Shown piece by piece: positions 1 to 7,700 of a stretch of 64,000 nt of DNA. The notes beneath the pieces are model-generated. The model worked only from the letters and a program-made list of their open reading frames with translations. It made no database searches and had not been told where the DNA came from. The stretch lies in NCBI GenBank assembly GCA_900551075.1, contig URVB01000011.1, positions 35,656 through 99,655 on the forward strand, in the 5' to 3' direction. How positions within the stretch are numbered: position 1 is the first letter of the stretch; each line of letters starts with the position of its first letter. The stretch comes from an uncultured Blautia sp. Lineage in GTDB: Bacteria; Bacillota; Clostridia; Lachnospirales; Lachnospiraceae. Both the position numbers and the translations under genes were made by a program.

Positions 1-197
1 GGACATGTTTCTGCTCATTACAGTTATGGTTATGCATGATAGAACTACTCCTTATTCTTTTTCTATATGGTATGCGGAAACAGAATAAAGGTTCATTCAG
101 GGAAAGGAGTTAGTCTCGCACAAAAAAGTACGCCGGGTTAAACGCACACCGAATAATTCAGTGGAAATCGGTGCACCCTATCCATGAGGTGATGAGC

Positions 198-344
198 ATG
201 GACAAGAGAAAATCAGAAAAGCAGCAGCGGAAGAAATCAAATGAAGAATTTAACAGTATCACGCAGAAAGTAAAGGTGGAAAACCAAAACCAGACACATA
301 ATGTCCGGAAAGAAGGAATTGCTCCAATCAACCAGAAACGATGA
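198..344 (+). CDS. Small hypothetical protein (48 aa), highly charged
   Basis: The reading frame starts at ATG 198, eight bases after a GAGG ribosome site at 186-189; ATG 192 is too close to that site. The 48-residue product is hydrophilic and rich in Lys, Glu, Gln and Asn, with no membrane segment or cysteine. It ends directly at a strong terminator hairpin. I do not recognise the family. The stretch is more GC-rich than the cluster beginning about 120 bases later, so it belongs to the flanking DNA. Small charged genes like this are common on clostridial conjugative elements, but nothing here proves that origin. Confidence 0.45.
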   Translation: MDKRKSEKQQRKKSNEEFNSITQKVKVENQNQTHNVRKEGIAPINQKR

Positions 345-366
345 GGCGGCCTATTTGGCCGCCTTT
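345..366 (+). terminator. Rho-independent terminator
   Basis: A perfect 7-bp GC stem (GGCGGCC 345-351, GGCCGCC 357-363) with a five-base loop is followed by TTT. It begins right after the stop codon of the 198-344 gene. Confidence 0.7.
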
Positions 367-384
367 ACCAGTGGAGGGAAAAGT

Positions 385-627
385 ATGGACAACAAGTGCA
401 GCCGGAGCCAAGACGCAGGCAAAAGCGGCGGGAGTTGGTACTCAGTCCTATCTTTGCTGCTTAAAAGGTTACTATGGTATCATGATCTTTACAATAAAAA
501 AATTATGCTGTTCATAAATATCAATATGTCCATTATATTTTTGAACAATGCTAAAAATTTGTTGCATACCATAGCCGTGTTGTGTCTTATCCAATTTATT
601 GCTGAGAAGAGGGCGATTATTATCTAA
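385..627 (+). pseudogene. Gene start cut off at the island boundary
   Basis: A textbook ribosome site (GGAGG 373-377) sits seven bases before ATG 385. The first ~25 codons (MDNKCSRSQDAGKSGG...) have the GC-rich composition of the flank. From about base 455-470 the composition turns AT-rich, and the frame runs on antisense to the 3' end of the histidine kinase gene, ending at 627 with low-complexity hydrophobic residues. The likely reading is a real gene whose body was replaced when the AT-rich island arrived. The original product is not recognisable. Confidence 0.4.
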
Positions 628-1767
628 GACTGACTGGCATATTTTATTTCTGATTTCGAATATTTTGTAACCTGATAAACTATAGATTTCTGTTATTATG
701 TATCGATTTTGAATCTTTTCATTTCGTGAAGATTCTATGGCATTATCAAAGATATTTCCCAGTAAAGAACATAGGTCAAAATCTTCCATTGGTAAATCAG
801 TTATATCTTCAATATTTCCTAGAAATTTGATGTTACTCTCTCTTGATTGAGCAGCCTTAAGGTTAATTATATAATTAAGCATATTGTTAGATATGTGTAT
901 TTCTTCAGAGAACACTATCTTGCTGTTGCATATATTCTTAATATATTCAATTGCATTGTTGTATGTATGATTTTCTATGCAGTAAAGTATATGCAGAAGA
1001 TGATTGTTTATATCGTGTTGTAGCCGCATTAATTTGTCATAATATTGTTTGGTGTCGCTTAATAAATCGTAATCAGATTTTCTCTTTTGACGAAATAGTT
1101 CCAGTTCTGTTTCAATTTTAGCCTTATGACTCAATCTAGTATACGTATAGAATGCAATAAGGTTATTTACACAGAGGAAAAACATTAGAAACACAATTAC
1201 AATGTTTAGTTTTAGTGGTGGCTTATCAATTAATAGGTTCATACACATGCATATTGCGAATGTACTCATAAGACCAATTAATACCACCCACTTTATATTA
1301 CTGGTATAGTTTTTGTTTTCATAGTGATCAGCTATATAAATATAAATTGTTATAAGCATAACTAAAGTTATTTTGGATAATATACACATGGCCATATATT
1401 CCGGAGTGAATTCTTGAAGCAATTCAGGAATGTGCTTTTTTTTAACCAGATAAAATAAATTATATATCAATATATGATTTAGCATGAGAGTCTCGTAATA
1501 TAATATACATGAAAAAAAACATCGTAATTTAGAAATTTTACAAAATCCCCAATATTGCATAATAATAAAAGATACGGCCATACATAATAAAATAGAAAAT
1601 AATTTAAACCTCTTATTAATAAATAACGTTATACAAGTTAAAAAAATAGACAATAGGGTTAATCCCATTTTCTTTTCTGATACTCTGTAACCATTAAATT
1701 TTGCAAAAAATATTGAAGCAAGAATAGAATCATATAATGTTAAAAAGAAACGAAAAATACTGTACAT
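472..1767 (-). CDS. GHKL sensor histidine kinase, AgrC/HPK10 type
   Basis: Membrane sensor kinase of 431 aa. Residues 1-205 form a multi-pass membrane sensor (about six hydrophobic segments), as in receptors for peptide pheromones. A linker helix leads to the dimerisation box with the phospho-acceptor His251 in LQHDINNHL, the HPK10 form. An N-box (LLGNIFDNAIES, about 335-346) and a short G-box (HGYGMQQ, about 396) complete a GHKL ATPase domain. It is followed in transcription order by nothing, and preceded by the LytTR response regulator, its probable partner. No agrB (peptide protease) or agrD (propeptide) is present here, so the ligand is unknown. It marks the left end of the AT-rich island. 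Confidence 0.85.
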   Translation of the reverse strand: MYSIFRFFLTLYDSILASIFFAKFNGYRVSEKKMGLTLLSIFLTCITLFINKRFKLFSILLCMAVSFIIMQYWGFCKISKLRCFFSCILYYETLMLNHILIYNLFYLVKKKHIPELLQEFTPEYMAMCILSKITLVMLITIYIYIADHYENKNYTSNIKWVVLIGLMSTFAICMCMNLLIDKPPLKLNIVIVFLMFFLCVNNLIAFYTYTRLSHKAKIETELELFRQKRKSDYDLLSDTKQYYDKLMRLQHDINNHLLHILYCIENHTYNNAIEYIKNICNSKIVFSEEIHISNNMLNYIINLKAAQSRESNIKFLGNIEDITDLPMEDFDLCSLLGNIFDNAIESSRNEKIQNRYIITEIYSLSGYKIFEIRNKICQSVLDNNRPLLSNKLDKTQHGYGMQQIFSIVQKYNGHIDIYEQHNFFIVKIMIP

Positions 1768-1820
1768 TGCAAATTACCCCTATCTGTATTTTTAAATACT
1801 GTAATAATTAAGTGTTTTAT

Positions 1821-2534
1821 TTAATGTAAAGATATTTTATATTCGTCAACCAAACTTTTAATTTTATTCCGGCTAACGGGCAAATAAATTTGAGTATTAT
1901 TATACATAACCTTTACCTCAAGTTTTTTGGTGTCAATTTTGTATATATATCTTATGCTTAATAAAATACCACTATGTATTCGAAAAAAACCTTTACATGA
2001 TAAATCTTTTTCAACAGATTTTAATGTCGCTCTGAAAGTGTTTTCGCCATGTATTGTAACAACTCTGATATTATTATGCTGAGATTCAAAATATACGATG
2101 TCGCTCACCTTTATGCTGTAAGTAAGTTGTGAGCCGGCATTGATAACATATTTTTCCTTATTGTTTTCTATTTTTTTTATAGCACTTGTTAAGGCTTCAT
2201 CTAATTCGTCAATATGTGATTTACGAATAAATCTAAATGGATGATGCTTAAACGACTCGTAAACATACATATCAATGTTGGTTATAAAAATGACGATAAT
2301 TTTATTATTATGTTTAATAAGGTTGTCTACAAAATTAAAACCATTTATTTCCGGCATTTTTATATCGATTACAAGTATATCGACTTCAGTAGTGACACAA
2401 TAGTCCATCAGCTTATTTGAAGAACTGGTGCTAAAACATTTGAATTTTATTCTTTGATGCAAAAAGTCTTTAACTTTAGTCACAATGAACTGTAAAATGA
2501 CTGGATCATCATCGCAAATTGCAATGTTTATCAT
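1821..2534 (-). CDS. LytTR-family response regulator (AgrA-like)
   Basis: 237 aa. The N-terminal receiver (1-120) has acidic residues CDDD at 7-10 and phospho-acceptor Asp57 in LVIDIKMPE. The C-terminal LytTR DNA-binding domain (about 135-235) carries the typical VSDIVYFES and FRIHSGILLS blocks. It is the presumed partner of the adjacent GHKL kinase, with a 53-base gap in the same transcription direction. LytTR proteins bind paired 9-bp direct repeats about 21 bp apart, and such repeats occur before the cluster promoters at 3471, 4583 and 42871, which makes this protein or its paralogue at 3752 a candidate activator. The ribosome site is GGGGTG before ATG 2534. Confidence 0.88.
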   Translation of the reverse strand: MINIAICDDDPVILQFIVTKVKDFLHQRIKFKCFSTSSSNKLMDYCVTTEVDILVIDIKMPEINGFNFVDNLIKHNNKIIVIFITNIDMYVYESFKHHPFRFIRKSHIDELDEALTSAIKKIENNKEKYVINAGSQLTYSIKVSDIVYFESQHNNIRVVTIHGENTFRATLKSVEKDLSCKGFFRIHSGILLSIRYIYKIDTKKLEVKVMYNNTQIYLPVSRNKIKSLVDEYKISLH

Positions 2535-2625
2535 TTTTTTTCACCCCATTTCAATTGCCTAATCTCTTAGGATTATGAGTCTTTAATTTACGAGAAGTTT
2601 AGAATTTCTTGTTAATAAAAGTCTT

Positions 2626-2991
2626 TCATTTTTTGGAATAAAACTTTCCTTGGTTTTCTAATCTAAAATAGTAATCCAGGTTTAATTTAACTGCTGCTTT
2701 ATGCTCATCGCTAAGGCTTCTATATTTTAAAATAATAGAATCATAATCATGGATATCTTTAATAATAAAATTTTCTTTTTGATTTGGTGTTAAATCATTA
2801 GAAGTTTTGTCTAAAAGATAGTCCATACTTACGCAAAAGAGTTTTGACATATCTTGTAGAAGAAAAGGAGATATTTCACATTTATTGTTTTCAATTCTGC
2901 TAATACAAGCTTGTGAGGTATGTAATAATACTGCTAAATCTTTTTGACTTAGGTTTCTGCTTTTACGCAAATTTCTTATGACTTGACTCAT
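2626..2991 (-). CDS. XRE-family transcriptional regulator
   Basis: 121 aa. A Cro/C1-type helix-turn-helix spans residues 4-58 (QKDLAVLLHTSQACISRIENN), with a short C-terminal helical tail of unknown role. AAAGGAG lies before ATG 2991. It is first in the minus-strand block XRE - LytTR - GHKL kinase. Palindromes lying upstream at 3073-3084 and 3114-3127 are candidate operators for autoregulation. The function is assigned from the fold only; target genes are unknown. Confidence 0.82.
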   Translation of the reverse strand: MSQVIRNLRKSRNLSQKDLAVLLHTSQACISRIENNKCEISPFLLQDMSKLFCVSMDYLLDKTSNDLTPNQKENFIIKDIHDYDSIILKYRSLSDEHKAAVKLNLDYYFRLENQGKFYSKK

Positions 2992-3001
2992 TAGGTTCTC
3001 C

Positions 3002-3470
3002 TTTCAATTTTAGTGGAGATAACATAATAATTTTACCCTAATAAATAAAGAGGGCTTATGCAGTATTGAATATTCGTATACGAAAGTGAATAATAGCCTC
3101 TGATTTGATGTAATATTCGAAAGAATAGCTTTATGTGCTGAAAAATAAGCATTGGAAATCGTCCAAGTCAGTCATTTACTTGGAGTCCCTATTGTCTGCT
3201 TTCCTGCATTTGATAGATTTTGTATTTTGAGGACATGTAAAACATATATTGATACGGGCTTCAGGATAATTTCCTTTAGGTAGTGAGGTTCTTACTTTTT
3301 CCAATACACTTATTTTGGAGTTCGGTTGCCGCCAGGCATTTTTTTGATTTAGGGTGTTGGTGTTTATCTCTGGTTCGGTTTCTCTGACAGGTTAAACCGG
3401 TCGCTGCAGGTATATCTGAGGCAATACCCTCATTTTGTTTTGGTATGAAGCATTTATATATTGAATTCGT
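3002..3470. other. Divergent regulatory region, no gene found
   Basis: About 470 bases between the minus-strand XRE gene and the plus-strand promoter. It contains a perfect 12-bp palindrome TTCGTATACGAA (3073-3084) and an inverted repeat TATTC-gaaa-GAATA (3114-3127), both plausible repressor operators. On the minus strand, roughly 3387-3178 is free of stops for about 70 codons, but it has no start codon and no recognisable product. Confidence 0.4.
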
Positions 3471-3523
3471 GCAATTATCCCATAAAACTGCATATTATCC
3501 CCAAAAACTGCATATTATCCCAT
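3471..3523 (+). repeat. Three tandem ~20-bp repeats before a promoter
   Basis: The core ATTATCCC occurs at 3474, 3494 and 3514, exactly 20 bases apart, with GCAT/GCA before it and AAAACT between copies. The third copy touches the -35 box. Direct repeats about one to two helical turns apart just upstream of -35 are typical activator sites. LytTR regulators use this geometry, although usually with a spacing of about 21. Confidence 0.65.
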
Positions 3524-3528
3524 AATTA

Positions 3529-3556
3529 TTGACATGAATTTCTCCATGATTATTAT
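3529..3556 (+). promoter_or_regulatory. Sigma-A-type promoter for the 3752 regulator
   Basis: TTGACA (3529-3534), a 16-base spacer and TATTAT (3551-3556). The consensus -35 box directly abuts the tandem repeats at 3471-3523. Transcription would give a leader of about 190 bases before ATG 3752. Confidence 0.6.
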
Positions 3557-3751
3557 CTTAGTAAGAATACCTATTGAATCAGGAATAGAAGGCTATTGTA
3601 GAAATGTTTAAAATCCATAGTTTGTACAAATGTTTCAGATAATGGTCATAAAAGTGCAGATTTAGTGAACATCAAGTCTATAACGGTTCTAACGAAAGAT
3701 ACGCAGGGGATTTATGTCCTGTCGGTGCCTTTGGCAGAAAGGGATAAAGAT

Positions 3752-4495
3752 ATGTATTACATAGCAATTTGTGATGACGATTTGAATTTTATAGCATATA
3801 TAAAAAAAATGATTATTAAAACAGGAATTGCAAAAGTTAAAGTAAAATTTTACGAGTATTCTTCCGGTGAAGAATTGGTTGCTAACCTGGAGCATATGCT
3901 ACGCTGCGATTTATTATTATTAGATATGAAGATGAAGCAGTTAGATGGGAATGAAACAGCGAAGCAGTTTCGTCGTATTTATCCAACTGCGATTTTGGTA
4001 TTTTGTTCTGGTTATTATCTCCCTACAATACGGTGCTTTGAGGTACGACCTTTCCGTTATCTTCTCAAAAATTTTACAAATAAACAGCTATTGATTGAGA
4101 TGAAAACAATTGTTAAGGAAATGATTGCACATGTATCAGAGCCTTTTATTATTGGCAGTTACTATCATAATATTATAAGACTTAAGCCTTCTGATATACT
4201 ATATATAGAAATAGCAAAAAGAGGAAGCCGAATACATATATACCCGGATATGTTAGAACATGATTTTGAACAAAAAATTATAGCAAAAGAAAAAGTTGCT
4301 GATTTATACGAACAGTTAAAAGCATTTGGTTTTGCTTATGCTCATAACAGTTATATAGTAAATTTGAAATATATTGTGAAATTAACGCCTACTGAATTGC
4401 AGTTACAGGATGGTACGGTTTTATCCGTTTCCCGATCCAAGACAAAAAGATTAAAACAAGAATTTATAGAAGCATTGGATAAGAAATATAAATAG
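3752..4495 (+). CDS. LytTR-family response regulator, cluster-linked
   Basis: 247 aa from ATG 3752, which has an AAGGGA ribosome site; a longer frame exists upstream but would add residues before the receiver's first strand. The receiver has CDDD at 7-10 and Asp58 in LLLLDMKM; the LytTR domain spans about 145-245 (LKPSDILYIE, YAHNSYIVNLKYI). No kinase gene accompanies it. It has its own promoter with tandem repeats and lies immediately before the biosynthetic genes in the same direction, so it is the best candidate pathway-specific activator. Similar in architecture to the minus-strand regulator at 1821, but clearly a diverged paralogue. Confidence 0.87.
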   Translation: MYYIAICDDDLNFIAYIKKMIIKTGIAKVKVKFYEYSSGEELVANLEHMLRCDLLLLDMKMKQLDGNETAKQFRRIYPTAILVFCSGYYLPTIRCFEVRPFRYLLKNFTNKQLLIEMKTIVKEMIAHVSEPFIIGSYYHNIIRLKPSDILYIEIAKRGSRIHIYPDMLEHDFEQKIIAKEKVADLYEQLKAFGFAYAHNSYIVNLKYIVKLTPTELQLQDGTVLSVSRSKTKRLKQEFIEALDKKYK

Positions 4496-4582
4496 GGAAA
4501 AGCATGAATATATCAAGATTAATAAAATATTACTGCAACAAAGGATTGTTATAAAACAGAAAAATAAAGAATTAAAATATAC

Positions 4583-4653
4583 TGCAAAAACGTCTCAAAA
4601 AAATACAGAATTTTCCCAATATATTGCATGTTAAAATAAATGGTAATAAGATG
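4583..4653 (+). promoter_or_regulatory. Activator-type promoter of the main biosynthetic operon
   Basis: A 71-base element that aligns without gaps to 42871-42941 (53 of 71 identical by my hand count). It contains TTGCAT (4624-4629), a 17-base spacer and TAAGAT (4647-4652). Upstream lie GCAAAAACG (4584) and ACAGAATTT (4605), two half-sites 21 bases apart, the spacing used by LytTR regulators. It precedes the carrier protein gene at 4682. Confidence 0.65.
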
Positions 4654-4681
4654 AGTTAAAAATAAATGGAGGTGTCTAGTT

Positions 4682-4951
4682 TTGAAAAAAACAGAGGTTA
4701 TTGAAAAATTAAAAAAAATCATAGCAAAAAGTATGGAATTGGAAAGTGACGGCAACGAGATAGAGGGAAGTGATCTTATATTAGAATTAGGAATAAACTC
4801 TGTAGATGCACTTGAAATACTCATATGGGTAGAAAATGAATTTGGTATCCAGATAGAGGATGAAGACTTAAACGCAGATCTTATTACTTCGCTTGATAAT
4901 CTTTCGAATTATGTTCTTTCAAAAATGGAAGATATGAAGAAAAGTAATTGA
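4682..4951 (+). CDS. Acyl carrier protein
   Basis: 89 aa, free-standing carrier protein. The phosphopantetheine attachment serine is Ser40 in GINSVDALE, where the usual Asp before Ser is Asn. Helix II continues VENEFGIQIEDEDL, as expected for type II ACPs. The start is TTG 4682 with GGAGG at 4668-4672, nine bases upstream. It is the first gene of the long operon and is followed after nine bases by the glycosyltransferase. In the mitomycin pathway an ACP (MmcB) carries AHBA while a glycosyltransferase acts on it; the ACP-GT pair here is arranged as expected for that chemistry (inference). Confidence 0.9.
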   Translation: MKKTEVIEKLKKIIAKSMELESDGNEIEGSDLILELGINSVDALEILIWVENEFGIQIEDEDLNADLITSLDNLSNYVLSKMEDMKKSN

Positions 4952-4960
4952 GGTGCGGAT

Positions 4961-5881
4961 GTGAATGTGAGTCTGATCATACCTACTTATAATAAAAAGA
5001 CCCGCCTGGCAATTATGCTGCAGTCGATTCGCAGGTTGAAATATGATAAGGACCTGGAAATAATTATAGTAAATGATGGCTCAAATGATGGTACGCAAAA
5101 GCTTGTGGAGGATTTTTGCCAGAATGTAAAATTAGGAGATGGAATGCATATAAAGTTGATTAGCACATCTAATCAGGGCAGATCGAAGGCAAGAAATGTA
5201 GGAATAAAAGTGGCTGGTGGAGAATTGCTCATATTTACGGATGATGATCTTATCTTGAGCGACACTTTTGTTATAAATCATGTAAAAGAACATTTGGCAT
5301 TGGACACTGCAGTTGTACATGGTCAAATATTAAGCCTTCCACAACTCAAATTTTTGGAGAATCCTGCCACAGGCCAGCAGTATGACGGAACATTGGCAAG
5401 TGAAAGAATGAGGCAATATTGTATTACACCGGATATGTTTGGTGAAGGGAGTATTCATCATTATCTTCAACATAATTCCAGAATCGGTAAATTTGAGAAG
5501 GATATAAGAGCGCTGTTTGAGCATACATCTGTTCATGATTCTTATATCCGTTGGATCGGGTTTACGGGGGGAAATGTATCCATAAGGAAGAAAAATATAC
5601 CCATGGGTAATCTGTTCGATCCCGCGATGGGGAAAATTTGGGGATGTGAGGATTTGGAAGCTGGGTACCGTTTATTTCTAAATGGTATGAAATTTCTGTA
5701 TGCACCTGCAGCCTGTAATTACCATATGAATCATTTCAGGGAGACATCTGTCAGTGAACATCGAGCTTCATTTAAATATTTTTATGACAAGCATAGAAAC
5801 AAGGCAATAAAACAACTGGAAAAATATTTTGACAAAGATATTTCCACTTTGCTGGAATGGAAAAAGAGTTTAAATGAATGA
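4961..5881 (+). CDS. Family 2 glycosyltransferase (MitB-like role proposed)
   Basis: 306 aa, GT-A fold. The N-terminus SLIIPTYNK, the IIIVNDGSNDGT block and the metal/nucleotide site FTDDDL (about residues 87-93) identify an inverting family 2 enzyme. The region around 195-245 (GFTGGNVSIRK, WGCEDLEAGYR) supplies the expected acceptor/base segment with the ED pair. No membrane segment is seen, so it is probably cytosolic. GTG start at 4961. It sits between the ACP and a hydrolase and overlaps the latter by eight bases. I infer that it attaches an aminosugar to a carrier-bound aromatic unit; the sugar donor cannot be read from sequence. Confidence 0.85.
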   Translation: MNVSLIIPTYNKKTRLAIMLQSIRRLKYDKDLEIIIVNDGSNDGTQKLVEDFCQNVKLGDGMHIKLISTSNQGRSKARNVGIKVAGGELLIFTDDDLILSDTFVINHVKEHLALDTAVVHGQILSLPQLKFLENPATGQQYDGTLASERMRQYCITPDMFGEGSIHHYLQHNSRIGKFEKDIRALFEHTSVHDSYIRWIGFTGGNVSIRKKNIPMGNLFDPAMGKIWGCEDLEAGYRLFLNGMKFLYAPAACNYHMNHFRETSVSEHRASFKYFYDKHRNKAIKQLEKYFDKDISTLLEWKKSLNE

Positions 5882-6689
5882 AAATATAATCATACAAAAG
5901 ACAAGCGTTGAAGAAATACCTATCTTGTTTGTAAGACAAGATAATGCCGAAAGGAAAGAGGCTATTTTTGTACTTCATAAATTGTTATGTGATAAGACCA
6001 GCGAATTGCCTTTGGCCTATGAATTGGCAAAAGAGGGCTATTTCGTAATTATTATGGATATCATGGGACATGGAGAAAGGAATACGCTTAAAGAGCATAA
6101 GTACGATTTTCAAAATATGTTTTATGATGTGCGAAAGACAGTTGAAGATATAGGGAAAGTACTTCAGTATATACGGGATTCTGGTGAGAAGAAAATTTCT
6201 TTAAACCATACAGGCGTAGTTGGTACATCTTTTGGTGCTTCAATTGCATTAATCGCAGGATATATGCTGAAGGAAATAAGTTATGTAGCCTGCCTTATTG
6301 GTACATGTAATTTAAGGTACATCATAGAAAATAGAACTTTATGTGTATTCCGTCCGTTTTCACTTTCAAAAAATGTAATTGATTATGATAAAGTCATTGA
6401 TGAAATGGAAGAATTGGACTGCTTAAAAAATTACAATTCCGATAATCTAAAGCCGATGCTATTTCTGGACGGGAAGATAGATATGACAATTCCATATAAG
6501 GAAAAAACTGAGTTTTACAGGGAACTTGAATCTATATTTTTGAAAGCTGGCAGAAAGGAGGATATCACATATCAATTTTATTCCAATACGGGACATAAAT
6601 TAAATGATGATATGATACATACCTTATTAGTATGGCTTAGGCATTTAAAACGGAATGTATCGGCAGAAAGGAAGTTTGAGAAGGATTGA
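5874..6689 (+). CDS. Alpha/beta-hydrolase
   Basis: 271 aa. The nucleophile elbow is GTSFGAS (about residues 119-125, Ser121). A candidate acid lies in FLDGKIDMTIP (about 200-206) and the base in GHKLND near 243. The mid-section MDIMGHGER forms the oxyanion-side loop. The protein resembles cytosolic dienelactone hydrolase/esterase-type enzymes. The start overlaps the glycosyltransferase (ATGAATGA junction) and the end overlaps the methyltransferase by four bases, so it is translationally coupled. In a carrier-based pathway it could release or edit a thioester; this is inference. Confidence 0.78.
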   Translation: MNENIIIQKTSVEEIPILFVRQDNAERKEAIFVLHKLLCDKTSELPLAYELAKEGYFVIIMDIMGHGERNTLKEHKYDFQNMFYDVRKTVEDIGKVLQYIRDSGEKKISLNHTGVVGTSFGASIALIAGYMLKEISYVACLIGTCNLRYIIENRTLCVFRPFSLSKNVIDYDKVIDEMEELDCLKNYNSDNLKPMLFLDGKIDMTIPYKEKTEFYRELESIFLKAGRKEDITYQFYSNTGHKLNDDMIHTLLVWLRHLKRNVSAERKFEKD

Positions 6690-7675
6690 ATGAATCAACA
6701 AAGCTATTGACATTAATAAATGGATATAAAATATCAAATGCTTTCTTCTTGGCGGTTGAACATGGTTTGTTTGATTTTATAGATGGAAAAACGGATCTAT
6801 ATGAAATTGCCGACCTCACAGAAACAGATGCAAGAGCACTGGAAATTATGTTGAGATTATTCGCTACCCTAGACCTGATTGAAGAGAAGCAGCCATACCG
6901 TTATAGTTTGAAAGAAGAGTATAAGAAGTTCCTGAAAAGTGATTCTATAAACAGTTATGTACCGTTGATCAAGTTGGAAAATTATTTATCTGAATTCCAT
7001 ACAAGTAAAAAAGCAATGGAACATTCCTTAGTTACAGGTACCGGGGAAGACTTATTTAATGAAAACAGCAAAGAAAATAAAGTTGGCATCTATGGACAGG
7101 CCATGGACAATGGAGGAAGGTTTTCCTCTATGTGTATAGCGAGAGAGTTCCTTGGCTTAAAAGGCGGAAGGATATTGGATGTCGGGGGCGGTGTGGGAAC
7201 CAACGTTATTCAGTTATGTAAGATGAATAAAACAGTTGATGTAGTCATCCTAGAGAAAAAAGAGATGGAGGATGCGTGTGTAAGTAATATCCATAAAAAT
7301 AATCTGAATAACCGCATTCAGTTTAGAGAAGCTGATTTGAGAACTGTTACTATAGAAGGCCAGTATAAGGGAATTATTGTATCAAATATTCTGCACCTGT
7401 TTAATGAAACTACCAATAAGCAATTATTAATGAAATTGGCATCCTGTTTGGAGAAGGATGGAATAATCGTATTTCATGACTTTTTTGTTGGGGGTGGTTT
7501 TTCACAGAAATTCATAGCTTCGATTTACTCGTTAGATTGGCTGATGCATGGTTCATATTTCTGCCTTCGTCCAGATGAATTGAAGTTATTGGTAGAATCA
7601 TACGGATTGAAAGTTGTAAAAAACAGGTATTATGAGAACATTCCAACTTCAATCATTGTAGCAAAAAAACCGTAG
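6686..7675 (+). CDS. SAM-dependent O-methyltransferase, dimerising type
   Basis: 329 aa. Residues 1-95 form the winged-helix dimerisation domain (GLFDFI, ALEIMLRLFATLDLIEE), typical of plant-like or MmcR-type O-methyltransferases. The SAM motif I is LDVGGGVGT (about 155-163). Further Rossmann strands include VILEK and IIVSNILHLFNE. FHDFF near 263 corresponds to the family's catalytic His-Asp region. It overlaps the preceding hydrolase. A paralogue with a degenerate SAM site is encoded at 18981. MmcR methylates a mitomycin precursor, so this gene fits an AHBA-derived product, but the substrate is unproven. Confidence 0.88.
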   Translation: MNESTKLLTLINGYKISNAFFLAVEHGLFDFIDGKTDLYEIADLTETDARALEIMLRLFATLDLIEEKQPYRYSLKEEYKKFLKSDSINSYVPLIKLENYLSEFHTSKKAMEHSLVTGTGEDLFNENSKENKVGIYGQAMDNGGRFSSMCIAREFLGLKGGRILDVGGGVGTNVIQLCKMNKTVDVVILEKKEMEDACVSNIHKNNLNNRIQFREADLRTVTIEGQYKGIIVSNILHLFNETTNKQLLMKLASCLEKDGIIVFHDFFVGGGFSQKFIASIYSLDWLMHGSYFCLRPDELKLLVESYGLKVVKNRYYENIPTSIIVAKKP

Positions 7676-7700
7676 CATAATAGATAATGGATGGAACAAT

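Noticed and set aside
3178..3387. Stop-free minus-strand stretch of about 70 codons with a Cys-rich end
   Set aside because: No start codon or ribosome site, no recognisable family; may be chance or the remains of a gene.
3471..3523. Tandem repeats as a possible CRISPR array
   Set aside because: Only three units of 20 bases without unique spacers, directly against a promoter; regulator sites fit better, and no cas genes are present.
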